A stretch of 64,000 bases of DNA from Oenanthe sinensis (taxonomy: Eukaryota; Streptophyta; Magnoliopsida; Apiales; Apiaceae): contig CM053795.1 of NCBI GenBank assembly GCA_028671895.1, positions 15,273,501 to 15,337,500 on the forward strand, in the 5' to 3' direction. Of the stretch, positions 23,701-34,838 are shown one piece after another. The notes under the pieces were generated by a model, which was given only the letters and a program-made list of their open reading frames with translations, was not told the DNA's origin and searched no databases. The position numbers and the translations under genes were made by a program. Every line of letters starts with the position of its first letter. The first letter of the stretch is position 1.

Positions 23701-25769
23701 GCACTTCTTAATGAGAACTTGAGAGGTCAATTTATTGAAAAAAGAGAGGCTGAAAGTCCCCTTCAAACCTCACTAAAATCCTCACCAGATGAAAAAGATG
23801 TCACTAAATCCGTTGTTAGTAATCAAAAGAATAATAATCAGGATGGGTTTGTGAAACCTCCAAAGATCATTATAGAAGGCAGTGATGGTTCGGTGAGGGC
23901 TGGTAAGAAATCTGGAAAAGAGTATTGGGAGCACACAAAAAAGTGGTCGCGGGGTTTCTTAGATTCTTATAATGCAGAGACAGATCCAGAAATTAAAGCT
24001 ACTATGAAGGATATAGGAAAGGACTTAAAAAGATGGATAACTGAGAAAGAGATACAGGAGTCTGCTGATTTGATGGATAGATTACCTGAGCGAGGACGGA
24101 AATTCATCCAGGAGAAACTTAACAAGGTTAAAAGAGAAATGGAGTTGTATGGACCACAAGCTGTTATGAACAAGTACAGTGAATACACAGAAGAAAAAGA
24201 AGAAGATTATTTGTGGTGGCTAGATCTTCCTTTTGTTTTGGTAAGTGATGCATCGCCATGTTGATCAAATTGGTATCATTTTGATCTAATAAATTACTTA
24301 TTTAACTATTACATAGATGTACAGTTGAACCTCTATATTATTTGTGCCAACCAATACATTACCCACCTGGCCACCTTAAGAAGATGTTACAATAATGAAA
24401 AATCAAATCTTATGTCCCCATTTTCACATTGTTTTTACTCCTATTTCTGTGGTTGTCAATTATATCTACTTCTTCATGCATATGGATAACTTTACATAAT
24501 TTATCTATTGCAGTGTATAGAGTTATATACAAACCAGGATGAGGACCAGAACATAGGATTTTATTCCTTGGAGATGGCAACTGATCTTGAATTGGACCCA
24601 AAGCAGTATCACATGATTGCTTTTGAGGATGCTGGTGATTGTAAAAACATGTGCTACATCATACAGAGTCATTTGGAAATGCTTGGAAATGGCAATGCCT
24701 TCGTTATTGCACAGCAACCCAAGGTATGAGTTGACCCATGAACATTTACTTACTTAAATTAAGCATTTTGAAAGCAACTGAATGGACAATTTAATGCTTA
24801 AATTGGAACATGGTTCACCCTAATGAACAGTTTGAACTGAACTTCTTTCTTAGTTAATTTACAAAATTGCTCTTAGTTTCCCACATCCTTCATTGACTAT
24901 CTTGAGAAGATACTCTGATAACGTAGGTCCCAGCTGATCGTTTCTGGTTCCTTCTCTTGTCCTGATTTTATTGTGCACTTGTCTTTGCATTGCATGATAT
25001 CTTAAGGAACAGATATACACTCACCTTTTCTTCAAGGAGAATGACTAAAGATTAATAAATTGTCAAACGGAACTTTCTAAGTAATTTTTATAATCTTCAT
25101 TGTTCCAGAGAAAGATTGTATGCATTTTACTCATGCACGCCTAATTAAATTGCAAAAATCCGATCACACCCTACGTTCGTTTTCCTATTTTTCAAGCTAT
25201 AATATTCAAATGCTAGTAACTCAGTATTTACTACAGTTCAAACTAGCTCATATATGTTTTAACATATATTTCTTTTAAGATTTAACTTTACAACCCAATT
25301 CACTTTACATATATGAAGCTCATTCTGTCTGGCCACTTGGGCTACGTCTTTTATAGGATGCTTATCGGGAGGCCAGATCAAATGGTTTTAATGTAACTGT
25401 CATCAGGAAGGGGGAGCTGAAGCTTAATGTGGACCAAAACCTGGAAGAGGTAGAGGAACATATTGTCGAGATTGGGAGCAAAATGTATCATGATAAAATC
25501 ATGAAGGGACGCTCTATGGATATAAGCTCATTAACAAAGAATGTATTCGACATCAAAAAAACAAAGAAGAGGTAATCTTTAAATCTTGAAGATTTTTTCT
25601 CAAGTTTCTGCAATATATAGTGTATATGTATCATACTATTATGTAGTATAAATAGCAGTATACGTGACAAAAAGTAAAAACAATCCAGAAATTTTCTAAC
25701 TTCTTGACTTATAATGTATTTTCTTCCAGGAGGTCGAAGAAGAAGCTGAAGAAGCCAACAAAGCACTGA
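20765..25769 (+). CDS. EMB1703-like plastid-targeted protein (embryo-defective family)
   Basis: The protein resembles Arabidopsis EMB1703 (At3g61780), needed for embryo development and probably plastid-located. Its biochemical role is not known to me. Exons: 20765..23345, 23594..24240, 24514..24723, 25357..25571 and 25730..25769; all introns are GT-AG and phases agree, giving 1230 residues. The N-terminus is rich in Ser/Thr/Lys with few acidic residues, like a transit peptide, and the motif GPTSRRNYLRKKL follows near residue 75. One hydrophobic segment, GVGIVALCGLCVFWAVKRLF (about residues 269-288), could span a membrane. A long acidic/serine-rich low-complexity region occupies about residues 300-780. 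The C-terminal half carries conserved blocks (FIPRWKGPPVD, KEYWEHTKKWSRGFL, EEKEEDYLWWLDLPFVL) and ends in a lysine-rich tail. The large first exon and small last exon fit the family. Confidence 0.86.
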
Positions 25770-26042
25770 GCTTGTTAGCTTAATGCTGAAACAGTAGCTA
25801 ACATAAATTGTTGTCCAGACTGTGAATGTCTATAGTGTCTTGCCTATATTTTTTCCTCAACTATGTTGTTAAAGCCTAGTCGAGCTTTCCATAGTTTCCT
25901 ATATCGAAAATGCGTTGTGTTAGTCCTACGAATTTTAGTAATTCTGATATTTTGTTTCACTAATCATTTGCAAACACATCTGCAGTGCCACCGGCGAAGC
26001 AATATAATATTCAGCTGCGGTATATAATTAGCATTTATATTA

Positions 26043-26303
26043 CTCTACGTTAATTACCATATTTCTTGTTTCATTTTAACTTTTCAAAGTCAAATTAATC
26101 AATTTTGACCAACAAATTAAACATGTTATATAATAATATATATTTTTTAGAAAAATATTATAATAAAATTTAACTATTCTATTTTATGAATCAATTTATA
26201 AAGTTGTAAAATTATAAATAAATATTTTTAAATTATTAGTCAAAGTTAAAAAAAATTGACTTTGAAAAGTCAAAATGAGACGAGAATTATGGGACCGAGA
26301 GAG
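26043..26303. mobile_element. Stowaway-like MITE, diverged ends
   Basis: About 50 bp inverted repeats. The left end, after TA, reads CTCTACGTTAATTACC and runs to CTTTTCAAAGTCAA. The right end reads TTGACTTTGAAAAGTCAAAA to GGGACCGAGAGAG, followed by TA. The inner 20 bp of the repeats match well and the outer parts are worn. Confidence 0.75.
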
Positions 26304-26762
26304 TATTTTTTAACATGCATATATGGTGCAACTTGTCAAGATAAAGTAACCTTAGAGTAACATAGTGAGATTGTTGCCTTGCAAAGTTACAATCCGCCTA
26401 TAATTAGCAAGATGTCAAAATTTCGACTTTTTAAAAAATATCTAATCTATTTTAAAATGTACTTTTAACTGTTTTTAAAATTATAGAAGTATAATTTTTA
26501 ATTTTCATTCAAAATTCAGTCAAATTGATCACAAAAATATTAAACAGGACCGTTAATTTGAAACAGGGAGTAGAATTTATAGTCATTGTTGCGATAAATT
26601 TTTTTTATGTAACCTCTTTATGATAAATTTTGTTAGTCCTCATTGGAACAAAAATGTCATAAAAAAATTCTTTTTTATATTTCACATTTAAATTTTTTTG
26701 ACTCCCGGATAACACAGGTTGGTTAGAGCACGGAGTAAATTTCTTTCTAATAATTACAACAA

Positions 26763-27240
26763 GTAATGAGGGGATTTCGGACCAGGTTGACAGATTTTGG
26801 TCAGAATTTTAACATAAACCCGAAATCGACCCGAAATCTTAATGGATTAAAATTCTCAATCCGAACCCGACCCGAATTACTCATGAGTAATCCAAACCCG
26901 GCCCAAATTACTCGAGTAACCCGAGCCCGACCCGAAATAATTATAATTATTAATAAATAAAATTAATAAATTAATAAAAATTAATTATTTTTATTATAAA
27001 AATTATTTTTAATAATATTTAAATAAAATATATAATATTTAAATAATAAATTAATATATAAATAATATTAAATATATTTAATTTATATTAAATATATAAT
27101 TTCGGGTAACCCGAATTGTCCCGATTTTTTCGATTCACTTTAAGTCAACCTAAAATTGATCCGAACCCGAAAAATTTCAACCCAAAATATTCATTTCGGA
27201 TCAAATAATCTGGTAGGGTTCAAAATTGCAAGCCCTAAGA
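26763..27240. repeat. CCCGA-rich repeat, probable DNA-transposon remnant
   Basis: Both ends carry many copies of (A)CCCGA(A/C) in the same orientation, while the middle is pure AT. The right end finishes with TTGCAAGCCCTAAG, a common terminus of plant hAT-like MITEs. The left border is approximate and no clear target duplication was found. Confidence 0.45.
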
Positions 27241-27612
27241 GCAAATCCAACAATGTCTTACGAGATGTCTTATAAATATAATAAAATATAATGTCATAGT
27301 GATTTAGGACACTATACACATACATCAACTCCAACAATTTATTATATTTTCATGCCCTATTATTAAAATAATAGTATATTTGAATTAAAGGAGGGAAAAG
27401 AAGTATAAAAAAGAAGGGAAATGAATATTTTAATAATAAAAATGAAATAAAGCATGTAGAGTGGTGTCCAATAAATAAGGTTTGTGATGGATGTCCTGGT
27501 GTTTTAGCACACCACTAGAATATTGTTGAAGCATCCATTTACTCATAGTGTCCTAAATTTTAGTTTAGGACATTGTTACACTTGCAACGATGATCAGATG
27601 TTGGAGTTGGAT
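27241..27612. mobile_element. Possible MITE with imperfect terminal repeats
   Basis: The left end reads GAGCAAATCCAACAATGTC. The right end, read on the other strand, is CCAACTCCAACATCTGATC. Both resemble the CTCCAACA-type termini of common plant MITEs. The internal text ATAGTG-TCCTAAA also occurs inverted near each end. Borders are uncertain. Confidence 0.4.
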
Positions 27613-28399
27613 AAAAATTACTTCAATGTTGAAAATAGATTCCTAACTTGTTTTACGTCGATGGAAATGTAAAAACCTAATTTATGTTGCATCAAATCTA
27701 TTACATCCTATGTTTTGCTACAATTTTACAAAAACATCCGCAGTAGCACTGGCTTATAAATTCACAACGAAATTATATCCTGGGTTCAAATCCCAGCTGC
27801 GGTATTTTTATAAGAACATTTTCACCAGGCAAACATATCACTTCTCAAGAAAGAGATTAGAGAATGAGAAGGATCATAGATCCAATTACAAGAAAACCAA
27901 ACAGAAAACAATCTAGAATGATAAATTAATGGAGGAAGACATTTTACAAATATAATCAATAACAGATTTTGAGCTTGATGAACAGAGGACATACTTCTAA
28001 AGCAAGATGAACAAATGAGACACCCAAAAGTGAATAGTTCTGATAATTTTGTAAAACAACATACTTGCAGCAAATTTAGTAACCATTTTCTATATTATAC
28101 AAAAATAGAAAATGTAACATATTATCAGATGTTCTGCATGTAGTTTTGTGACATCAACCAAATTGTATCCCTCTGGAAACATGGAAAAATTAAACAAGTA
28201 ATCTCATAGTGTCATAAAGAGCAGCAGCAGCAGCAGCAAAGCTACATTCTTGAAGATGGATAGATAGATTTTACATGCAGATTCATCTAAAATGAGTTTC
28301 ATATGGTGTCGAAGATTGAAGAAAATAATTATGTGGGTAAAAAAATTATAAATTATTTTTTCACCCAAAACTAAAATAACAAACCACACATCCACTCTA

Positions 28400-28984
28400 C
28401 TAGCAATGAAAGTCTAAAACAGAACCATCGCTAACTTGCACAGCCACTCTACATTTCACTCCATTCTCTACTTTATGTGTCAACACTTTCAAAACCCTAA
28501 CTCTCCCTACTAACTTCATCTTCGTCTCGATTTCCATCGCCTCCATTTTTGCTCTACTCCCTGTCGTAGCTGGCACTGGAAATTCCTCCACTGAAAATTT
28601 TGCCAACAAATGTTGCGTCATTCCAGCATCAATACTTCCGGCTGGAATAAACACGAGACCAACGGGACTGCCCGAGTACTCGAGCTGCAACGAGCTGTCG
28701 TAATGCGTGAAAGTGTCACGGTTAGGATTGGTGACAGTGACGTATTGGAAGAAGGTGAAGTTAACAGTGTTGTTTGAGAGGGTGAAAGTGGGAAATTTAA
28801 CGGAGGTGACGGAGATTTGAGGGTGTTTGGGTTTGAAGATGAGCAAGTAGATGATGCTGATTGTGGCGGCGATGAAGAGGAGGAACAAAAAAGCAACTAT
28901 GCAGGAAGCCAGGTTTGTATGGCCCCGGTGAGGTTCGGATCTATGCGGCTCGTGCATGGTTGATTTGTGAGCCAAACTAAACAT
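28400..28984 (-). CDS. LEA_2 / NDR1-HIN1-like (NHL) single-pass membrane protein
   Basis: Intronless gene of 194 residues. The N-terminus is short and rich in His, Pro and Arg (HEPHRSEPHRGHTN) and predicted cytoplasmic. It is followed by one membrane span at about residues 29-49 (CIVAFLFLLFIAATISIIYLL). The rest forms the LEA_2 (LEA14-type beta-sandwich) domain, with the family marks ISVTSVKFPTF and FTFFQYVTVTNPNRDTFTHYDSS. Relatives sit in the plasma membrane or ER; some, such as NDR1 and NHL10, act in defence signalling and others in desiccation response. Which role applies here cannot be told from the sequence. A second in-frame ATG nine codons in is a possible alternative start. The neighbours do not share a function. 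Confidence 0.85.
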   Translation of the reverse strand: MFSLAHKSTMHEPHRSEPHRGHTNLASCIVAFLFLLFIAATISIIYLLIFKPKHPQISVTSVKFPTFTLSNNTVNFTFFQYVTVTNPNRDTFTHYDSSLQLEYSGSPVGLVFIPAGSIDAGMTQHLLAKFSVEEFPVPATTGSRAKMEAMEIETKMKLVGRVRVLKVLTHKVENGVKCRVAVQVSDGSVLDFHC

Positions 28985-29975
28985 ACGCCAATATATTCCA
29001 CTCGTAAACCAAGAAAAGTTCTGATAGAAGGAGATGTAAAATGTTTACTGGGTTGTTTATGAATACGAGTTATTAAAACAGTCTATTGTGTTGAGAGGGA
29101 GTGATTGTGGTGGTGTTTGTAGATGTAGAAAATACTTAAGCTGATGCTTCCATGTTTTTGTTGAATTTTGGTAAAGATGGACTTGAGTGTGAAATAAATA
29201 AAAGTATAATTGCATTACAAGGAAAGGACACCAGCTAATCATATTACTTTGACATAAGTTAACTTACTTTATTCCCTTTACCCTTCTCCTTTTTTGACTA
29301 ATGTCTACCAAGAAACAGGAGCAAAAGTGCTCTGTAGCGAGAAATAATATGTTCCTAGAGTTCTTTGCTTTGTAGAGAAAATCCATCACTTGCTGAACCT
29401 TGCTCACAGGCCTACTAACTAATCACAATGTTATAACTCTGAAGAAACACGGTGATATATAGAGGGAAATACACATAACTCGAACAACATATCTGGGGGC
29501 AGAGGGGTCATAGATAATACGCGTTCATATCCTTCTACTGGGTTCTCTATACTCATTAATCATCATACACAATTCAATAACTTTTATCTTCAAAACTGCA
29601 GTAATCAGAACAGGTGCACTGTACGGATATCAACCAACCACACAATATCTGATAGAGATAATAACCCAACAACACAGAATAATAGACAACAGCAAGTATA
29701 ATTTAAAAAAAACTATTTTATCATATTAAGTCATTACAAAGCTTTAAAAATCTAATTTATTGAAACCAAACACAACATGAGACAAGTCTGAAGGTGATGT
29801 TTTTTCAACCTTCAAAATCCATTCCAGTTAACTGCTGAAAAGAATTTAAGACCAGTTAAAATATTTAGATGAAAAACCAATCTTTAAACTGAAACATGAA
29901 AAACACATTCACTAGATACTTGAGAGAGCATATGTACATGTGCACATATATATTTCATTTGCTCCCTATGGACTT
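28985..29975. other. Spacer between the LEA_2 gene (promoter side) and the 3' end of the PI4K-gamma gene
   Basis: Both flanking genes are on the minus strand, so this holds the LEA_2 promoter and the PI4K-gamma 3' untranslated region. No further gene or clear repeat was recognised. Confidence 0.45.
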
Positions 29976-32607
29976 TTATTTGGCAATTTCTCCAAGGCGA
30001 CGATCCATGATCTGGGAGACAGATTCAAGAAATGCACCTTCACTTGTACAAGGAAGGACTGAATCCTCTGCTTCTTGGACAATCTCTTCAATCAAGGATT
30101 CCTCGTTCAAGGTTTCCCTGCACATGATGTTTCCGATGTCAAAGGGGGTGAGACCTCTTTCCACACCTTTCTTCAATAGCATGGTTGAGATGCGGAGGGT
30201 GCGAGCACAGTCTTGAGGTAGGTCCCATCCATGAAACTTAAGTAAGGCAATGTCTTCATCTGCATCCAGTGACTTAATGTATTCTACAGTGTCAGGACTG
30301 TACGGTTTGCGAGCTTGTGGCCAGTAGAGCCAGTCAAATGTGCAATCCTCAAACTGCGTCGAATTAAATTTAATAAGATCAGAACTTGTACTATTAAGAA
30401 TATTTAATGATGAAAATTACAAGCAATAAATGTGGTCAGTTATTTTACATACTAAAATTGAGTATTTCAGCTAATGCACAAAATGATGTTAAGTGTCTTC
30501 CAGGACAGACACAGAACAATTCAAACGCAACATGATCTTTTCATGTACAAAAAAATACTAGGAGAAGGGAAGGGCTCGAGCCTGAACATTATATTATTAG
30601 GTCAGTAGATAAACTAGGTGACGCTTCCACTTTTATAATTTGAAGTCTATAAATAGTCCTGAAAGCAAGTTTCACATCATAAATACTTGTGCCCTCCTTC
30701 AGGTCTTTCACTGTGCTTGACACTAGTATAACCACCTCAACATGCTTGTTCAACGTACTTTGTTGGTTATTCCATTAAGTTCATCCCAAAAAGGAACCAT
30801 TTCATAGACCACTGCATTGACATGTTCAGGTTTTAACAAAAAAAATTAGATAACATACAGTGGGAAGCACACATGGAATGTGAACAGATTAAATACAAAA
30901 TATTATCATAATAAGACCAGTCAAGGAATACCAAGAATCAAATCCAACAAGGTTAGCCAGACTGAGACAGTAAGGCTTGGTCTCAAGGAGATTATTCGAG
31001 AACAGATTTAGAGCTCCAGAGTTTGATACTCATTGGACAAAACTTAGTTGATGAGTTTACCAATCCCTATAAAATTGTGTGGAGGAGCCAAAATAAGGTA
31101 AGGGACACGTAGAGCAATCCCGCCCAAGCGACCAATGTGGTGAGGACACTTCATGAGAGATAACAATAATAGAAGCACATGCACTAAGGTGTAAAGTAAT
31201 ATATTTGATTATTCGGAAAAAAAATAACACTCAGAGAGACAAATATGATATAAGATAAATTAAAGAGAATAAAGAAAGATAAAGAAAGTTACATACACTT
31301 TTGGGCAGACAGTAGCCATGATCTATAGGAATCAACACAGTCTTTCCATCTTTATCCTTGCCCACCAATATGTTTCCAGCATGCCTATCCGCATTTGCCA
31401 TCCTTATATCGAACACTGATATTTTATGTACTTCCTCCACCGGAAATGAACTTGGTCCCATATCCTCACAACTTCCATGGTTCTCCATGAACATCTGCAA
31501 GGAGCCTATCTTAACATTTAGGCTCTCCCGATGATTAAAACCCATGTGCAAACACTTTGCCATAACTGTAGGGGGAACACCAGCAAAACCCATATCCTCA
31601 CCGGAGAAGGAGCGCCGTCCAGCTTTGGGATGATCCAGAACATAGGCAGCTACTTCCCTAAATGCACCTTCACCAACACTTGTGCCCTTCTTCAAGCCTT
31701 CACCATTATCGGATAAGGGCAATCCCCGTGGGTTGTTCACAGCCATGGGCTCTTCATCAATTGGCTTAAAAACAGAGATATGTTTATTCCCCATTGCATC
31801 CTGCATTAAGTATGCTCCCCCTGTACCCTCTGAAGATCTTATAGGACAATTTCCGCTATCTAATCCTTCAGCTGTAGATTTAATCATATCCAGTATTGCC
31901 GAAGAAAATTCAACCTTCGGGTTAACAATTATTGGTTCCAACGAGACATCTTTCTCCGGAATCTGCTGATGAATTTCCTCGTCAAATTTCCTTATGTCAT
32001 TCAACTGTGATGCCACAACAGAAAGCTCAAAATTCTTCTCCCGAGGTGTGGCTCTAATTTTGGCAGATTTCCGAACAAACAAATGAATCACCGCATCATT
32101 ATGCTTGGAAATGTCGTTTATGAGCCTCTGATCTTCAAGCTCCTCGCCATCACACAACACTTCTTGCTCATCAACATCAGCTAATTTCCTATTCTTGTCA
32201 GCAATCCGACGTTTAATATACCCAACATCACAATTCCGCTTGACTTCAAAAGTAAACTCCTGCCCACAAGAAGTCTTAACATTGATAGTTTGAAGATCAG
32301 AAAGACGAATCACCAAATGAAGCACATTTCCATCCTCAACTCCATAATCACGTACCAACGAATTGCTCCTAGCTAATTCTCTTCCTTTACAAACCAACTT
32401 CTGATCCTTAGCAACAAACCCCCTATACGACTTAATCCTAAGCTTCAGTGATTCAATAGACTCCGATTTCAAAACCCTCATAGGCTCCATCGAACCCGAC
32501 ATAGCCACAAATACATGTATCGACTCATTAAATTCCTGGCTAAATACAGGTGACAAAAGTCCAGAGTCCTCCCGAATCGGAATAGCAAGAACACCAGCCG
32601 ACGACAT
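29976..32607 (-). CDS. PI4KG4: Phosphatidylinositol 4-kinase gamma / ubiquitin-like-domain kinase (PI4K-gamma4-like)
   Basis: Coding exons 32607..31297 and 30353..29976, 562 residues, close to the usual size. Two N-terminal ubiquitin-like domains lie at about residues 30-105 and 108-180. A linker follows, then a PI3/4-kinase-like domain from about residue 275: a GEGAFREVAAY loop, the catalytic-loop motif FDIRMANADRHAGNILV, and the metal-binding segment IPIDHGYCLPKS (DHG in place of DFG/DxG). Exon 2 gives FEDCTFDWLYWPQAR and the C-terminal helices. Plant type-II PI4K-gamma members, including Arabidopsis PI4K-gamma4, have been reported to act as protein kinases on UFD1 and RPN10 rather than as lipid kinases, so the PI4K name is historical. 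The intron, about 940 bp, is GT-AG, phase 0. Paralogue choice (gamma4) is by overall resemblance. Confidence 0.93.
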
Positions 32608-32960
32608 CTTATCACCCCTAAAAACTTACAAACACTAAAACCCCCTAAAATTAGCCGACCCAATATATACAATCAGGATCAAGAAACTGTACAAGAACCC
32701 TAAAAATCTAAACTTTAACCATTCCAGGCATCAAAACCACAAAATAAGCAAAGCCCAGATGATCAAAGAATCCAAAATCCTAACTTTATAAGAAAGCCAA
32801 GGATTTCGAAGCCTTGAAAAGCATAAAAATCACAGTAAATTCATAACGTCTCTTTCTTTACAAAACCTAAATGAATTGAAACCAAGGGGGATCCTTACCA
32901 GAGACAAGAGCAAGAATCGAAGAGGGTGGTGACGATACAGAGCGTATATATACAACTGTA
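32608..32960 (-). promoter_or_regulatory. 5' leader with an intron, and TATA box, of the PI4K-gamma gene
   Basis: On the minus strand a canonical donor (CTCTG then GTAAGGATCC, exon end 32899) and an acceptor (TTTTTAG, exon resuming at 32617) define a leader intron of about 280 bp ending 9 nt before the start codon. A TATATATACGC box lies upstream at about 32944-32953. Leader introns often raise expression of plant housekeeping genes. Confidence 0.6.
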
Positions 32961-34838
32961 GGCGATCAACTGTACGGCAACGACTTTTTGGTGTTCAATG
33001 GTTTAGAGTTGTGAGAATAGTGATATGACGCGTATTTGATTTTGACGATGACTTGGACAGGAATTTTGAGTTTAATGTAACGCTGTTACCACTTTTTCAC
33101 ACCCTTTTAACGGATGTTACCTTTTTTTATAATTATAATATTAATTATATATTTTTATTTATAAAAATAAAAATATTAATAATCATGATTATGATTATGT
33201 AGTCAAAATAATAATAATAAAAATATATTTAATCATGTTTCATATATAAATAAACTAATTAAATATTTAATAAATTAAGATTTTAGCCAAAAAAATCAAA
33301 TTTGAGTAAGTATTGCTTTTTGGGCTATGTAGATTGCAGGGACATGGTGATTATTGCCTTTACTTTTCAATTCAATTTAGTGGACCGGTTACCGTTGAAA
33401 CTTGACAGCGTTGGTGATTTTCCCTCTTTTGAAAGTGAACAAAGGAGTGCTCGGTTAGGCTCGGACAGTGCAGGAGTGTTGGTTTGGATTGGTTTGGGCC
33501 GGGGTGATTGACTTAGTAAATAAATAAAATATTTTTTTTATAAATCAATAAGTAAACTGAAAAATAAAGTTAAATAAATTGAACACATTTCAACAAAATA
33601 TTACAGTTATTCTTTTCAAATAAGTCTTAAATATTTAAGTTATTACAACTAAAATACTGATTAAATACTAAACATAATTTTTAAATTTGAACAGAAATAT
33701 AATACTGAAAAATCACTCATCAACTTTTGATACTGATCAACTATTAATGATAAATTAGACTATAACGTGTGTATAAATTAGTATATATATTTTTTAATCG
33801 GATTGAGTTGGGTTGTATCGATTTGAAAAAATTGAAACCTGTATTCAACCCATTTAAATCGTGTTTACGATTTTTCAACCCAAACACGTTAAAAAAATCG
33901 ATTTGGATCGGGTGAAATAAAATCGGTTTGGATTGGATTTAACCAACCCGTGTACACCTAGACAAAGTTAGGACGGAGTGCAACAATTAAAATGAAAATA
34001 AATGATATTATTATGATATGTGCTCGTAGAAGATATTTGAAAGTATGAAATAAAATAAAATACATAAAAGAAATAAAAAATGGGAACTAATAATTATAAG
34101 AAAATATAACAAACTGAGTTTGAGAGAGAAATATGATTGTAAATTAGAAATGTTATTAAATTATCTTCAGTTCAATAATAAAAACACTATAATTGTCAAT
34201 TGTTATTGTAAAAACGGTGTAAACTCAATTATATTACAACATTATAATATCGTAAAAATTTACACTAAATTAATAATATTATATTAAATTTAGTGTTAAA
34301 TATTCATTTAATCTAAATTATATATCAAAATTGATTTCTTTTAAATAGCCAAAATATCCTCTTAGTTATTAATAAAATAAATTTATTTTTTATGTCTCAT
34401 TATATTCTTTTATATTCTAACAAAATAAGTATTTTTTTTAATAATTAGAAGAACATGTCTTCGAGATAAAAGATTGATATATTATAACATACAACAAAAT
34501 AATGAAAAATTTACACCATTTTAATATAATGATTGGAGATGGTCTTTAAAGCAAAAGTGGGAAAAAAATGAAAGCAATTATTTAACAAATACTTATATTT
34601 TATTCCAAGTTTTAAACAGAAAAAAAATCAAGTGAAATGAAAATTATAAATATAAGATATAAATATAATTATAAATCGGGGCCTCCGAATTCAAACGGAC
34701 CACCCAAAATCACACAAATCCGCCGGCATATTAATTACACTCCAAACTCTCCGGTCTCTATATACATACAGATCCCTGTCTCTATATATTCACACACACA
34801 CTAACACTAACCGTGAATTAAACTCTCCGATCTGCAAA
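32961..34838. other. Divergent spacer between the PI4K-gamma and DRP1 genes
   Basis: Gene-free and AT-rich. It contains remnants of an element with GGTTTGGATTGG and TCGGTTT-type repeats (about 33400-33500 and 33795-33960; the latter ends in ACCCGTGTACACCTAG, a frequent hAT-like terminus). The last 200 bp hold the DRP1 promoter. Confidence 0.45.
34759..34838 (+). promoter_or_regulatory. TATA box and leader of the DRP1 gene
   Basis: TATATACATA begins at 34759, 80 bp before the start codon; a second TATATA (34783-34788) is followed by CA-rich leader sequence. The spacing suits a transcription start at about 34790-34815. Confidence 0.45.

Larger units (their letters stand above)
25770..28399. 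other. Repeat-rich spacer between the EMB1703-like and LEA_2 genes
   Basis: No gene found. It contains a Stowaway-like MITE (26043-26303), a half-MITE ending near 26577, the CCCGA-rich repeat (26763-27240), a possible TIR element (27241-27610) and two copies of a short tRNA-arm-like repeat (25979-26025 and 27737-27805). A short (AGC)n run lies near 28220. Confidence 0.5.

Noticed and set aside
27737..27805. tRNA gene
   Set aside because: It has a good T-arm and acceptor-like pairing, but no D-arm or anticodon arm can be formed. It is kept only as a repeat or SINE-like finding.
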